DNA of 64,000 nucleotides. Source: Candidatus Heimdallarchaeota archaeon (GTDB taxonomy: Archaea; Asgardarchaeota; Heimdallarchaeia; Heimdallarchaeales; Kariarchaeaceae). The translations under genes and the position numbers were made by a program. The stretch's first letter is position 1, and each line of letters opens with the position of its first letter. Where the stretch lies: positions 94,442 through 158,441 of the forward strand of contig JADCLS010000015.1 of the NCBI GenBank assembly GCA_026702845.1, in the 5' to 3' direction. Shown here one piece after another: positions 1 to 9,847 of this stretch. Under the pieces are notes generated by a model. It had not been told where the DNA came from. It did not search any database and saw only the letters and a list, made by a program, of their open reading frames with translations.

Positions 1-58
1 GTTCAATTTTATTTTCGTTTTGTCAAATTTAATATTAATATCAAATCATTCTTTTTTA

Positions 59-910
59 TTAATAAGCCTCATTTGGGGAATTATCTTTAGCTTTCAATTG
101 TGGAATAATTTTTTGATCAAAGAAGAATTTCTTCTCCTTCATGATTAATAGAATAGCAATAATTGAGAATGTGAGTGTCTGATATACCTTACTGGCCTCA
201 GAGATGGCAAATATCTCAGCAGAAGCATTTGCGAAGAGATGATAGAAAATTGCAATCAAAACAGATCTCTCAGTCTTGAAATATATCCAATTGAAAACTA
301 TCGTTAGTGGGAGGATTGATAGGAAGTAATTGATTGCTAGCCAGGGGGATTCTACCCATAATTCATGATGATAGAAACCATTTACAAAGAATAGGGGAAG
401 GTGCCACAAAGACCAGAAGATCCAGTGCTTGATACTTGTCATGAAAAGGTTATTCTGGGATCGTAGGGAGTCAACTCCATATCCTCTCCATCCAACTTCC
501 TCAAAGATGGAAGCAATGAAAGGAATAAGCATGGCAGAGATGAAAGAAGCAGACATAGCAAGCTGGCTTTGATCTCCACCGAAGGCAATAGAAAGCAAGA
601 CTGCAAGGAAGAAGCTGAGAGGTAAGGTAACTACGGTAATGGTAAGAACTTGAGGATTACTTAATCCCTTGAGTGAAAATAATCGTTTCTTGAAGTCCTT
701 CTTGAGTTCAGGATTTCCAGATCTACTGAACATCATTAGTGAGACAAACATAGGTATGAATATGCCCAGTACAATGAGCAATAATGCGATACCTTCTGTG
801 GCCTTTTCATAGCTGAGATATGCCGAGGCAAAGCCTAGGATCCAAGTAAGAATAATTGTTCGGAGATAATATTTAGTGGGTTCGTATTTGTGGTTTGGTA
901 GTTGTAACAT
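59..910 (-). CDS. CPBP family intramembrane metalloprotease
   Basis: This is a 283-residue, strongly hydrophobic protein with about eight membrane segments. The conserved CPBP/Abi (CAAX-protease-like) motifs are in order: FEEVGWRGYG (the EExxxR pair), FWSLWHLPLFF (aromatic plus His) and FYHLFANAS (last His). Family members are membrane metal-dependent glutamyl proteases; in eukaryotes Rce1 trims prenylated proteins, while most prokaryotic members have unknown substrates. The start is supported by an AAAGGTGA ribosome site a few bases before the ATG. The gene is divergent from the regulator that starts at 1087, so the two may share control. Family is secure, substrate is unknown. Confidence 0.9.
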   Translation of the reverse strand: MLQLPNHKYEPTKYYLRTIILTWILGFASAYLSYEKATEGIALLLIVLGIFIPMFVSLMMFSRSGNPELKKDFKKRLFSLKGLSNPQVLTITVVTLPLSFFLAVLLSIAFGGDQSQLAMSASFISAMLIPFIASIFEEVGWRGYGVDSLRSQNNLFMTSIKHWIFWSLWHLPLFFVNGFYHHELWVESPWLAINYFLSILPLTIVFNWIYFKTERSVLIAIFYHLFANASAEIFAISEASKVYQTLTFSIIAILLIMKEKKFFFDQKIIPQLKAKDNSPNEAY

Positions 911-969
911 TATAATTCACCTTTTATGTCTGTCCATACTCGAATACACCGTAGTTATTTTTCGGGTGC

Positions 970-984
970 GTTCAAAATATGAAC
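970..984. promoter_or_regulatory. palindrome in the divergent promoter region
   Basis: GTTCAAAATATGAAC is a GTTC-N7-GAAC dyad lying between the divergent CPBP protease and winged-helix regulator genes. A related half site, ATTTGAACACAAA, lies at about 1065-1077 just before the regulator start. It could be an autoregulatory operator; this is inference from position and symmetry only. Confidence 0.35.
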
Positions 985-1086
985 ACAAACAAATTATATA
1001 TTGCAGTCCAAATATATAAACATTTTTCAACCATTCATAGTAAGTTATTCCGATTGCTTTTAATATTTGAACACAAAAGTAGAAGT

Positions 1087-1983
1087 ATGGAAAATATTGT
1101 TCAAGAGCTCGAGAAACTAGGAATTACTGGAGACATGCTCAAGATGCTCGAAGAGCAGGGCTTTTCAGCAGAAATCCTCTGGGAACTTGTGAAACTCGGG
1201 ATAACACCTGACAATATCGAGGAAAAGATGTTATCACTCATGGATAATGGTACTCTTGTTGGCATTGTCATGACATTAAACATGTATAAATCTCTTAGTG
1301 CACCAGAGATCTCCAAGATCATGGGAATTAAAAAAACAACTCTGCATAATTATCTTAATCATCTGGAAGAAGATAAATACATACAGATGGATGAGGAGAG
1401 ATCACATGATGAGTGGAAGAAGCTAGGAGCCAGGGCAAGAAAATATTATCAACCCACCATATTATCTAAAATAGTATTTGATCAGTATAGCAATATGACT
1501 GATTCATTTGAAGATATACGTAACCAAATAGATGAATTACCGGAAATACTATCACAAGAGGGAGGGAGAGAGGCCAAGATGGTAGCACAGATCCAAAGCC
1601 TGGCAAAGGAACCCATGAATCTTGAGGGGTTTGTCAATATGGCAAGTCAGATGAATAATGCCATAATGAATATCTCTTACCAAGAACTAAGCAAATTAAT
1701 AGTAAAAGCAAGGAAAGGGGCAACAGAAGAAGAATTAACTCAGGCTGTAAAAAAATCCATATTCTCCTCAAAAACAGCGATTAATATTCATCCTTTCTTC
1801 ATAGATCTCTATACCAATGATCAGGCCGTTGAGTACCTGAAAACCTTCTGGCAGTTCCAACTTGATATTACCAAAATGAAGGAGAGATTTGATGAAGAGA
1901 ATAAGAAAAATGGGTACAAGGGTCATAGAGATACCCAGTATATGTTTACATTCTCTGCCCCAGTAAGAACAGGTGATGATTAA
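1087..1983 (+). CDS. winged-helix transcriptional regulator
   Basis: The likely product has 298 residues. A reading frame is open from 979, but the ATG at 1087 is preferred because a TTTTAATA box lies about 25 bases upstream, which fits a leaderless archaeal start, and because residues before it look non-conserved. The N-terminus is a short acidic helical region. A helix-turn-helix follows at about residues 50-100 (SAPEISKIMGIKKTTLHNYL then a wing), resembling ArsR/TrmB-type winged helices. The C-terminal 180 residues are helical with no motif I recognise and may sense a ligand or dimerise. It stands before an ABC exporter operon in the same direction, so it may regulate it. Ligand unknown. 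Confidence 0.7.
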   Translation: MENIVQELEKLGITGDMLKMLEEQGFSAEILWELVKLGITPDNIEEKMLSLMDNGTLVGIVMTLNMYKSLSAPEISKIMGIKKTTLHNYLNHLEEDKYIQMDEERSHDEWKKLGARARKYYQPTILSKIVFDQYSNMTDSFEDIRNQIDELPEILSQEGGREAKMVAQIQSLAKEPMNLEGFVNMASQMNNAIMNISYQELSKLIVKARKGATEEELTQAVKKSIFSSKTAINIHPFFIDLYTNDQAVEYLKTFWQFQLDITKMKERFDEENKKNGYKGHRDTQYMFTFSAPVRTGDD

Positions 1984-2258
1984 TACTCAATGGAACATCC
2001 AAAATTATCTAGATCTCAATTAATTGGATGTGATTAATTTCCTACCTTTCGATAGCAATAGTGATATGAACCATATATTGATCAAAATATAACAATAATT
2101 TATAAAAAACTAGTGCTTCGAATATCCGAAAAACATCGCAAAGTAAAATCAGGAAGGCCTATACTATTATATATTCAATAACTAATTTTTGTTACCTAAG
2201 AAGTGAGAACAAAAATAACAAAAATTGTTACCCTATCGAAGGGAACATATCAAGAATA

Positions 2259-2267
2259 TTTATATAG
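2259..2267 (+). promoter_or_regulatory. TATA box of the ABC exporter operon
   Basis: TTTATATAG is centred about 26 bases before the ATG at 2289, the usual archaeal distance from TATA to transcription start. Transcription is therefore expected to begin at or near that ATG, leaving a leader of about 110 bases before the permease gene. Confidence 0.5.
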
Positions 2268-2288
2268 AATGATTGAGAAGTATAATCT

Positions 2289-2408
2289 ATGCGAGTTAAG
2301 ACGAATACGACTAACCGAAATCCCATGAAAAGGGATAGAAAACTGGAACAACCTTCTAAAAAGGCCTATGGATATAGGAGAGGCCTTGGAGTGATGATTT
2401 ATGTTTAG
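2289..2408 (+). CDS. possible leaderless leader peptide, 39 residues
   Basis: The ORF starts with ATG at the predicted transcription start and runs for 39 codons to a TAG that lies eight bases inside the permease gene, in another frame. The peptide is very basic, with Arg/Lys clusters such as MKRDRK and GYRRGL. Position, leaderless geometry and overlap with the next start suggest a regulatory upstream ORF or translational coupling. No homologue is recognised, and it may be a chance frame. Confidence 0.35.
   Translation: MRVKTNTTNRNPMKRDRKLEQPSKKAYGYRRGLGVMIYV
2361..2387 (+). promoter_or_regulatory. hairpin before permease ribosome site
   Basis: AAGGCCTAT pairs with ATAGG(aga)GGCCTT, giving an imperfect stem that ends directly at the ribosome site GGAGTGA (2388-2394) of the permease gene. 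It could control access to that site. It also lies inside the possible leader ORF. Confidence 0.3.
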
Positions 2409-5400
2409 TATTAAGTATGCTTTTCAATCAATTTCAAGACGACCCAAGAAAAATGCAGCTGGTGTGCTGGCTATAGCTCTTGGTGTTATGCTCCTTGTCG
2501 GTGTCCAGGCTGGATCCAATGGCATTGAGAAGGCTTTTGCAAGTTCTTGGCTGGATGCTGCGGGAGGGACAGATATACATTTCTACAATCCTGCTGAGGG
2601 ATTTTTGCCACTTAATACGTCAGATTTAATTGAACAATCTGCAGATCCTCGTTTTGATACGATCAAAACGATTACTCCAATGAATGTGATGACCCTATCA
2701 TACTATGCTCAGGGACAATTTGAGAAGGGATTAGTTACCTTTGGGATTGACCCTGATGCAGAATGGGCTGCAGGATATAATTTTAAAACAACGTCAGGAT
2801 CTATCATTGATTTGGATTTGTTAAAAGAAAATAATACTGTGATAATCTCGAATATTGTTGCTAAATTACTTGATGTATCAGTAGGTGATGTGATCCAGAC
2901 CACTTTCCCTGATGGGCTTGGTGGTGGTACACCAGTGAGCCTTACTGTAGCTGAGATCTTTGATGCTAAGGTTGAGAGAGGAGCTGAGGGAGTATTTGGA
3001 GATGCAAATACAATTTATACTAACATTGAAGAGTTCAATCATCGTTTCGCAGAGCCATTAAAAGATTACACCACGGATTTCATCATCATACTCAAGGATG
3101 ATCTTGTGGATAGGACCATGGATGGCTTTGATTATGAGAATGAGTACTTTAAGGGCATCGATACTATGAGAGATGTCATTGATGCTGTAACTGAATTGCT
3201 TGAACCTGAATTCCCATTTATCAGGGTTTCATCTTTCAGAGTACAGGGAGCAGAGGAGATTGTCGACCAGATCGGTAGTATACGTGATCTACTCAATCTA
3301 TTCAGCTATATTCTCAATGTGGTTGGATTACTTCTTATCATAAATGTCCAATCCATGGGGATTGATGACCGAAGAAATCAGACTGCAGTACTCAGAGCTC
3401 TGGGAACCTCTAGAAGGAATATTTTCTCCATCTTTCTCATAGAATCCTCGATAATTGGTGCAATTGGTGCAGTATTAGGAGCAATTGCCGGGATATTCTA
3501 TGGTAACTGGATCCAGGGATACATAGTAGATACATTTGAATTGGGTAACACCACTGGATCCACATTAACCGCTGGAGATTTTATCTTTGCCATTATCGCA
3601 GGTATTATCCTGTCGGTTTCTTCTGCGACCATACCCTCTTGGAAGGCATCCAGGAAAAATATAGCAAATGAATTGCGAGGTATTGATCAGGTGAAGTATG
3701 AGAAGAAATCAAACAAAGTTTTCTTCCTAGGTATTGCTGTTACCGCTTTTGGCCTGTACTCAGCTCAGAATGTAGGTGAGTTCTGGACCAAGGAGGCATG
3801 GTCTTCTTTTGATGATCAGGTCTCAATTCTACTAGGTCTTGGGATTTCTGCAGTGGGTATTGGTCTAGTCCTCAGCAGATTTATCAACAAGAGTATTGCC
3901 TACAATATCTCAGCAGTTACCATGTATGGCCTTGCACTATTTACTGTGTTTGAGGCAGTTGACTGGGTTCAAGAAGGAAATGGAAATAACTGGCTTGCGA
4001 TTATAGTCGGTTATATTATAATTGGTGCCAGCTGGTTGGTATACATCAATTTTGAGCTACTGATGAGATTGATCTCAAAGGTATTGTTTGCCATTGGAGG
4101 TACAGCAAGATCTACAGCTCAGGTGATGACACGTAACGCCATAGGTAAAAAGGGTCGATTAGCCACCACCTACACAACTCTAGCTATAATCCTCATCATG
4201 AGTGTGATGCTCTCTTCAGTATCCTCCACCATCACTTCTACTACAATTGATGTGTATGAGGAATATTCCGATGGTGTGGATATGCAGGTAAGTATCGAGA
4301 TACCCAATGCACAGGTAGCAGAGAAAATTTCCCAGATCCCCGAAGTTGAGCAGGTATTTTCATTCAGAATTGCTGAAACCCTGGTTTACTTTGAGGATCC
4401 CACTTCTGAATACTTTGATCCTAATATACATGTATCATGGCGACCAGTAATCGAGGTCAATCAATCCCAAATCATGCCCAATGGTGTCTGGGATGAAGAA
4501 TCTCTGAGATACTCCTTCTTCAGAGCTTCCGATGAGTTTGGGTACCATTTCAGTACAAAATTCAATAAGGAAGATATGATGAACTTGTCAAAGACCCTAA
4601 TGAATGATTTCTTTGCCAATAAACAGTTCGATGTTGAGGTCAAGATCCATGAGGATTTTGATGAGAATAAGCAGGTACTAGAAACCAGGCAGGAAACACA
4701 GTGGATGGCAATTGGTGGCTTCTTCTCCAGTACAGTAGCCCCCATCTATCTACCAGATCATGATGGTAAGATTATCCCAATTCGTCGTGTAGCTGCTGCA
4801 TTTGATATGCTGGGACCTTATGAGTTGCTATCGTACTCCATGCTGGTTACTCCTGAATTAGCAGCGAAGTTACCCATATTTGATAATGTACCTGCTGCAA
4901 ACCTCTTCCTAGTACGTTCTTCCAATGCTTATGCAGATGAGGAGGGCAATCTAGCCCTAGCACAGGAGATTGAGAGAAACATTAACGATCTTGGTGGTGA
5001 CTCACTGTCAGCTGAGTTGGGGATGCTAATAGGTGCTTCAACTAGACTAGTATTCACCGAGGTTAGTTTCTTCTGGGGCCGAGAAGCAGCAGTATGGGAT
5101 TTCCTTGAGATCTTCTCCAATCTTGGCCTGATTGTTGGATCTATGGGTATGCTCATCATTGCCTTTAGATCAGTCAATGATCGTAAGAGAGAGATTGGAA
5201 TGATGCGAGCTGTTGGCTTCTCAAGATCATCAGTGGTTCAAACCATACTGCTTGAGCTTGGATTTGTTGCATTAATGGCATTATTCACAGGAATAGTCAA
5301 TGGTCTGATTATGGCAGATATGGTTGTTGGTGACATTTTTGGCTCAGAACTCAATATTCCCTACTTGCGTATTTCGACCTACGTTATAGGGATTGCACTT

Positions 5401-5481
5401 CTCGCCCTGATAGGAGGGCTATTTCCTGGCGTGAGAGCTGCCAGGATCAAACCATCACACGCTCTCAGATATACAGGGTGA
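2401..5481 (+). CDS. MacB/FtsX-type ABC transporter permease (double unit)
   Basis: The product has 1026 residues and two FtsX-like halves. The first half has a membrane helix at about 20-40, a large extracellular MacB-like domain to about 290, and helices from about 300 to 420 containing the typical DDRRNQTAVLRALGTSRRN coupling segment. Extra helices fill 435-560. The second half repeats the plan (helix near 585-610, extracellular domain to about 890, helices at 900-1010 with NDRKREIGMMRAVGFSRSS). Because both halves are in one chain, it can be the whole membrane part of an exporter or an extracytoplasmic lipid/protein-release machine of the LolCDE/MacB class. GGAGTGA precedes the ATG. It overlaps the next ATPase gene by four bases. 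Substrate unknown. Confidence 0.9.
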   Translation: MFSIKYAFQSISRRPKKNAAGVLAIALGVMLLVGVQAGSNGIEKAFASSWLDAAGGTDIHFYNPAEGFLPLNTSDLIEQSADPRFDTIKTITPMNVMTLSYYAQGQFEKGLVTFGIDPDAEWAAGYNFKTTSGSIIDLDLLKENNTVIISNIVAKLLDVSVGDVIQTTFPDGLGGGTPVSLTVAEIFDAKVERGAEGVFGDANTIYTNIEEFNHRFAEPLKDYTTDFIIILKDDLVDRTMDGFDYENEYFKGIDTMRDVIDAVTELLEPEFPFIRVSSFRVQGAEEIVDQIGSIRDLLNLFSYILNVVGLLLIINVQSMGIDDRRNQTAVLRALGTSRRNIFSIFLIESSIIGAIGAVLGAIAGIFYGNWIQGYIVDTFELGNTTGSTLTAGDFIFAIIAGIILSVSSATIPSWKASRKNIANELRGIDQVKYEKKSNKVFFLGIAVTAFGLYSAQNVGEFWTKEAWSSFDDQVSILLGLGISAVGIGLVLSRFINKSIAYNISAVTMYGLALFTVFEAVDWVQEGNGNNWLAIIVGYIIIGASWLVYINFELLMRLISKVLFAIGGTARSTAQVMTRNAIGKKGRLATTYTTLAIILIMSVMLSSVSSTITSTTIDVYEEYSDGVDMQVSIEIPNAQVAEKISQIPEVEQVFSFRIAETLVYFEDPTSEYFDPNIHVSWRPVIEVNQSQIMPNGVWDEESLRYSFFRASDEFGYHFSTKFNKEDMMNLSKTLMNDFFANKQFDVEVKIHEDFDENKQVLETRQETQWMAIGGFFSSTVAPIYLPDHDGKIIPIRRVAAAFDMLGPYELLSYSMLVTPELAAKLPIFDNVPAANLFLVRSSNAYADEEGNLALAQEIERNINDLGGDSLSAELGMLIGASTRLVFTEVSFFWGREAAVWDFLEIFSNLGLIVGSMGMLIIAFRSVNDRKREIGMMRAVGFSRSSVVQTILLELGFVALMALFTGIVNGLIMADMVVGDIFGSELNIPYLRISTYVIGIALLALIGGLFPGVRAARIKPSHALRYTG

Positions 5482-6215
5482 TTATTATGCAAAAATTAGA
5501 AGTAAAAACAATTACACAAACAGTGACTCTCGAGGTCAAGGATCTCTTCAAAAGCTACAATGAAGGTGAGAAAAATGAGGTTAAAGTACTCAAGGGAGTG
5601 AATCTGACCCTGTATGCCGGCCAAATGGTAGCAATCATGGGCCCCAGTGGCTGTGGAAAAACAACCCTTCTCAATCTCATAGGAGGTCTTGATGGTATCA
5701 CCTCAGGAGTAGTAAGTATCAAGGGTAGGGATATCAGCATCATGGCCGATAAGGAATTGACTGACTTAAGAGGAAAGGAAATGGGATTCATCTTCCAATC
5801 ATACAATCTCTTTGAGCAACAAACTGCCCTTGAGAATGTGATGCTACCTCTCCTCTTGCAAGATATTTCCACTGAGATGGCTATTGCCAGGTCAAAGATG
5901 ATGCTACAGGAAGTAGGTCTGGGAGATAAATTCAATGAACTACCAGGTAAGTTATCTGGAGGAGAGGCACAGAAGGTAGCAATTAGTAGGTCACTGGTGA
6001 CAGAACCCCTCGTGGTTCTGGCTGATGAACCCACTGCCGAACTGAGCATGGCAATGAGTGATGATATACTCAGCTTATTCAGGAGGATGCAACGAGAGAA
6101 TCCAGAGACAACAATCATACTTGTCACCCACTCTGAGCATATTGCATCACAATGTGACCGGATCATCCGTATTGAAGATGGAATGGTTTCTGCTGATGAG
6201 GAGGTGCACCACTGA
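5478..6215 (+). CDS. ABC transporter ATPase, LolD/MacB type, with atypical D-loop
   Basis: This 245-residue ATPase has Walker A GPSGCGKTT, signature LSGGEAQKVAISR, and Walker B LVVLADEPT with the catalytic Glu. The D-loop reads AELSMAMS in place of the usual xLD, and the signature departs from GGQQQR, so this subunit looks like the degenerate partner in an asymmetric pair. The start may be GTG at 5478 (GTGA overlap with the permease stop) or ATG at 5487. It directly precedes a second, longer ATPase. The two ATPases and the double permease form one operon and probably one transporter. Confidence 0.9.
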   Translation: MIIMQKLEVKTITQTVTLEVKDLFKSYNEGEKNEVKVLKGVNLTLYAGQMVAIMGPSGCGKTTLLNLIGGLDGITSGVVSIKGRDISIMADKELTDLRGKEMGFIFQSYNLFEQQTALENVMLPLLLQDISTEMAIARSKMMLQEVGLGDKFNELPGKLSGGEAQKVAISRSLVTEPLVVLADEPTAELSMAMSDDILSLFRRMQRENPETTIILVTHSEHIASQCDRIIRIEDGMVSADEEVHH

Positions 6216-7981
6216 TGGCATTATTCAATAACAAATCAGTTGCGGGTACTTTCACCGCTGCCACCATGGTTAGCTGGCATCACCATACCCTCACGGAGCA
6301 TCTACTTAAAGATCTTAAGAAGACACTCAGAAAAAAACTGGGAAAGGCAAAAAACAATAGGATCAATACTTTTGCTATATCATCTGTTGATTTCACCTCA
6401 GTTCCAGATAGTGACAAGAGAAAAGCAGTTGAGGAGAGCATCAGAAAGGTTATGTCCGCTTATGCCAATACTCTTTCCAAGATTTATCGAAAGGAATTGA
6501 GTGTCAATGGAGATAGTGATATCTACCACAAGGCACTCAAGAATTATCCAGTCATGTATAAGATGCTTAAGACATTACAAAATAATAATGTAACAAAGCT
6601 TGAAGAGACACTGGAGGAATTGATCACCCACGGCTCCATTGCTATTTGGGATATGCCTGGTTATGAAGGAGATAAGATTATCCTTGCTGAGCACATTGCC
6701 AAGTTTGATGATGAAACAGATGGAGATGTAACATCACTGGTGGATGAGGTACTTCTCCTTAATCTTGCCAAATACTACCTACCATATACCTATGAAGAGA
6801 CTAATGCACTGCTACAGCAGATGAAACAGCTAGATGATCTCTCCAAGAAATATGATAATATGGGAGTTGAACCCATGGCTGAAATGATGTTCAGAAATAT
6901 CATCGGATCCATCTCAGGCCTACAGGAGACGATCAAATTGCTGGTTAGACAGCTGAAATCAGTTAATGAACAAACTCCAGTGATAAAAGATGAATTGGCT
7001 GAACTTCCCTCTACCTCCATGAATCAGTGGTTGGATTATGATTTTGAGGGAATCAGTAGCAAGAGTATTGAAAACCTCATACAACTGGATAAATACATAA
7101 CAGAGATCAAACCTAGATTAAGAAATCTGTTAAGAGGAACAGTGATGCTTCCTGAAGAGGAGTATAGCAAGTTGTTAAGGTTCATCATCCCCATCAAGGC
7201 AAGGATTGGTTCAATCACACAATGGTCTCACAGATTTGATGATTTACCTTCATTCACAACACTAGATGATGGTATAGCCTTTGAACAAGTTGAAGGAGAA
7301 AATTTAGAACCTGGTGAAGCATTACTTGAGATCAAAAAGGGTTTCAAGTTATTTACCAGAGGAAACTCCACCATCTATGCATTGAGAGGAATAGATCTTC
7401 AGGTACAGGAGGGAGAGTTTCTTATCATCAAAGGACCCTCCGGCTCGGGTAAGACCACCCTACTCAATCTTCTTGCAGGATTGGATGAACCAGGTAGAGG
7501 TGCTGTATTTTATAATAAACAGGATCTCAATGGATTATCTGATGGAAAACTGACCAAACTCAGGAGGAAAAATTTCAGCTACATATTCCAGAATGATGCA
7601 TTGATCCCCCACCTCAATGCTGTTGAGAATGTAAAACTACCCCTAGAGTTGAATGGACTATCAGGTAAGTTATCTACTAGAATTCAAGAACTACTTGAAG
7701 GAGTGGGTCTCGGAGAGCATGGAGATCATAAACCAGCCGAATTATCTGGTGGACAGATGCAGAGACTTGGTATTGCCAGGGCTCTTGCACATCAACCAAA
7801 GATCATCTTTGCCGATGAGCCTACTGGAGCACTTGACAGAAAAACAACTTTGCAAGTAATGGAACTATTGAAACAATATCATGAGGAAACTGGGGTTACA
7901 ATAGTACTTGTGACCCATGATCCAGAAGTTGCCAGATATGGTACTCGAACTATTAATCTAGAAGATGGGCAGATTCAGTAG
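6215..7981 (+). CDS. ABC ATPase with a long N-terminal helical domain
   Basis: The product has 588 residues. The last 220 form a complete LolD/MacB-type ATPase: Walker [14 protein letters not shown], signature [15 protein letters not shown], Walker [13 protein letters not shown] with a normal D-loop, and the H-loop VTHD. The first 360 residues are mostly charged helices with no family that I recognise; most MacB-type ATPases have only about 230 residues. The start ATG overlaps the previous stop by one base (TGATG) and has GGAGGTG eight bases upstream. The added domain could be a regulator, a cytoplasmic anchor or an adaptor. The ATPase call is secure; the N-terminal role is unknown. Confidence 0.9.
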   Translation: MALFNNKSVAGTFTAATMVSWHHHTLTEHLLKDLKKTLRKKLGKAKNNRINTFAISSVDFTSVPDSDKRKAVEESIRKVMSAYANTLSKIYRKELSVNGDSDIYHKALKNYPVMYKMLKTLQNNNVTKLEETLEELITHGSIAIWDMPGYEGDKIILAEHIAKFDDETDGDVTSLVDEVLLLNLAKYYLPYTYEETNALLQQMKQLDDLSKKYDNMGVEPMAEMMFRNIIGSISGLQETIKLLVRQLKSVNEQTPVIKDELAELPSTSMNQWLDYDFEGISSKSIENLIQLDKYITEIKPRLRNLLRGTVMLPEEEYSKLLRFIIPIKARIGSITQWSHRFDDLPSFTTLDDGIAFEQVEGENLEPGEALLEIKKGFKLFTRGNSTIYALRGIDLQVQEGEFLIIKGPSGSGKTTLLNLLAGLDEPGRGAVFYNKQDLNGLSDGKLTKLRRKNFSYIFQNDALIPHLNAVENVKLPLELNGLSGKLSTRIQELLEGVGLGEHGDHKPAELSGGQMQRLGIARALAHQPKIIFADEPTGALDRKTTLQVMELLKQYHEETGVTIVLVTHDPEVARYGTRTINLEDGQIQ

Positions 7982-8057
7982 CAGAGTACAGCCAAATATA
8001 CAAAAATTCCGATACACATTACAATAGCTTATTAATATTCCAAGAACAATATTTGTT

Positions 8058-9458
8058 GTGAATGCCGAAGAAGAGCTACATACACTTGTGATACAAGGGG
8101 ATTACAATGAAGCACTAAAAAAGGCTAGAAAAATAGATTCTATTGAGGCTAGAATCAAGGAGATAGAATGTCATCTGGAATTATCAGAAATTGATGAGAT
8201 ATATGATTTATTTGAAGCCTGTGAACCTTATCAACCAAGTACATATGATAGAACCAGAATTGAGATACTGAAATCAACGATTTACAGAAAAACAGGTAGT
8301 ATGGAAGCAGCAAAAGAAACACTGCAAGGGGCCTATCAGCTATTTAATCAACTAGATGATGAGCAAAAAGTTAATCTTTTGATGATGGCAAATTATGAAA
8401 AAGCAACTCAACATTATTACAATGGAGAATACGATGAAGCAATATCTGAATTACTAGAGTTATTAGAGTTAGATCATAATGATGTTTATATGGCTAAGGG
8501 GTGGAATTTGCTGGGGATCATCAAATTCTACAGAGGAGAGCTGGATGATGCAGAGGATTATTATAAGAAGAGCTTGGAGATTAAGAGTCGCATCAATAAT
8601 ATCCATGAGATAGCCAAGACGCTCAATAACCTAGGTGAAGTGGCAAGAATCAAGGGAGACCAGGATCAAGCACTCATCTATCATGAACAGAGTTTAGATC
8701 TAAAAAGACAAATAGGTAATGAGGAGGAAATTGCCATCTCTTTCATCAATTTGGGTGACATCTATCAGTATAAGGGAGATGAGGAGAATGCCATTCTTAA
8801 TTTCATGCATGCACTGGAGTTCTTCAAGGAAATGGAACATGATTTTTACAAATCTGAGGTGTATTACAGATTGGTTGGAACGTATAGTAGATCTGATCTA
8901 GAGAAAGCTAAAAAATACTTGACCGAATTTGAGGAGTATGCCAGTGATTCAGAAATACCATTTGTACAGGAGAAATTAATTTTCTCAAAAGCCTTGTATT
9001 TCAGATATAATGATAATCCACAGGATAACTCCAAAGCTTATGAGTTATTTGAAACGCTGATTACAGAGGATAGTTCAGATATAGAGATAAAGATAAAAGC
9101 TTCCTTACACCTGATTGAGCTGGGAATTGCAGAAATACAGGAAACAAATGAAATGGGTACAGTAACTGCAATGTTGGCCCATCTACTTCGGGCGAGATAT
9201 GCAAAGATCCAAGGAGATATGAGAAGTTATAGTCAATATATTACCGAGACCATGGATCGTTGTGATGAAGAGAATAAATCTCTGATCCAATTGCTCATTA
9301 ATGGTGATGCAGAGCCATTCCTGTCAAAATATCCTGATTACAAGGTATTGAACCTAGAGTTAATATTTAATCAAGAGGATCTATCAACTGATGAACTAAC
9401 AAGGATTTTTTACAATTCTGTGAGCTTGCTTCTGTCTCATTATTCGGGGATGCGATAA
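8058..9458 (+). CDS. tetratricopeptide repeat protein
   Basis: The 466-residue product begins with GTG at 8058, 26 bases after a TTATTAATA box, so it is probably leaderless. TPR helices fill residues 5-280; the clearest three repeats, near 145-260, include AKTLNNLGEVARIKGD and AISFINLGDIYQYKGD. It is a cytoplasmic scaffold protein with no enzyme motif. It resembles the first part of the TPR protein at 51286-53100, which shares the AKTLNNLGEV repeat, but lacks that protein's C-terminal longin-like domain. Partner unknown. Confidence 0.85.
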   Translation: MNAEEELHTLVIQGDYNEALKKARKIDSIEARIKEIECHLELSEIDEIYDLFEACEPYQPSTYDRTRIEILKSTIYRKTGSMEAAKETLQGAYQLFNQLDDEQKVNLLMMANYEKATQHYYNGEYDEAISELLELLELDHNDVYMAKGWNLLGIIKFYRGELDDAEDYYKKSLEIKSRINNIHEIAKTLNNLGEVARIKGDQDQALIYHEQSLDLKRQIGNEEEIAISFINLGDIYQYKGDEENAILNFMHALEFFKEMEHDFYKSEVYYRLVGTYSRSDLEKAKKYLTEFEEYASDSEIPFVQEKLIFSKALYFRYNDNPQDNSKAYELFETLITEDSSDIEIKIKASLHLIELGIAEIQETNEMGTVTAMLAHLLRARYAKIQGDMRSYSQYITETMDRCDEENKSLIQLLINGDAEPFLSKYPDYKVLNLELIFNQEDLSTDELTRIFYNSVSLLLSHYSGMR

Positions 9459-9530
9459 TAATAAATTATTCGAGCATTCTAAGTCTTTAAATACGGTTTG
9501 TGGATGCTTAGATAACCAGAAGGTACATCA

Positions 9531-9776
9531 ATGAACAAGAAGTTATTACTAATAATATCGATTATAATCCTGAATATTTTATTCATGATAATTCCAGTAT
9601 ATGGATTAACAGGACAAAATGATTCCTTTTCAGCCATACGAATCATTATTGCCAGTTTCAGGGGAACGATCATGGAAATTGGGCCCATCGCATTATTCAT
9701 TGAGTTCGCAATACTTCTGCTCATACTGTACTTACCATCCAGAATGAAACAAACAAATCCTGAAGTTCACGATTAA
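9531..9776 (+). CDS. small two-helix membrane protein
   Basis: An 81-residue protein with a hydrophobic N-terminal helix (residues 4-27, signal-like, with a following GLTG that could be a cleavage region) and a second helix at about 48-70, ending in a short polar tail. A TTTAAATAC box lies about 40 bases upstream and AAGGT precedes the ATG. It is not recognised. It lies between the TPR protein and a PAP2 phosphatase, all in one direction. Confidence 0.55.
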   Translation: MNKKLLLIISIIILNILFMIIPVYGLTGQNDSFSAIRIIIASFRGTIMEIGPIALFIEFAILLLILYLPSRMKQTNPEVHD

Positions 9777-9847
9777 TGCTATAAATATTACTGAAAGGTA
9801 ATAAAAAGACACAGTAGCTTTATTTATTCAATACTTAAAGAGAATTT

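Larger units (their letters stand above)
1984..2400. other. intergenic region with exporter promoter and leader
   Basis: This 417-bp gap holds a TATA box (2259-2267), a short ORF starting 26 bases after it (2289), and a hairpin just before the ribosome site of the exporter permease. The first 250 bases are AT-rich with no gene that I can support. Confidence 0.5.

Noticed and set aside
979..1086. 36-codon N-terminal extension of the regulator
   Set aside because: The extension covers the TATA-like box and operator-like repeats; ATG 1087 has the correct promoter distance.
5555..6166. 203-codon minus-strand frame
   Set aside because: It lies wholly within the ABC ATPase gene, whose motifs are clear, and its residues show the Ser/Arg-rich make-up of antisense frames.
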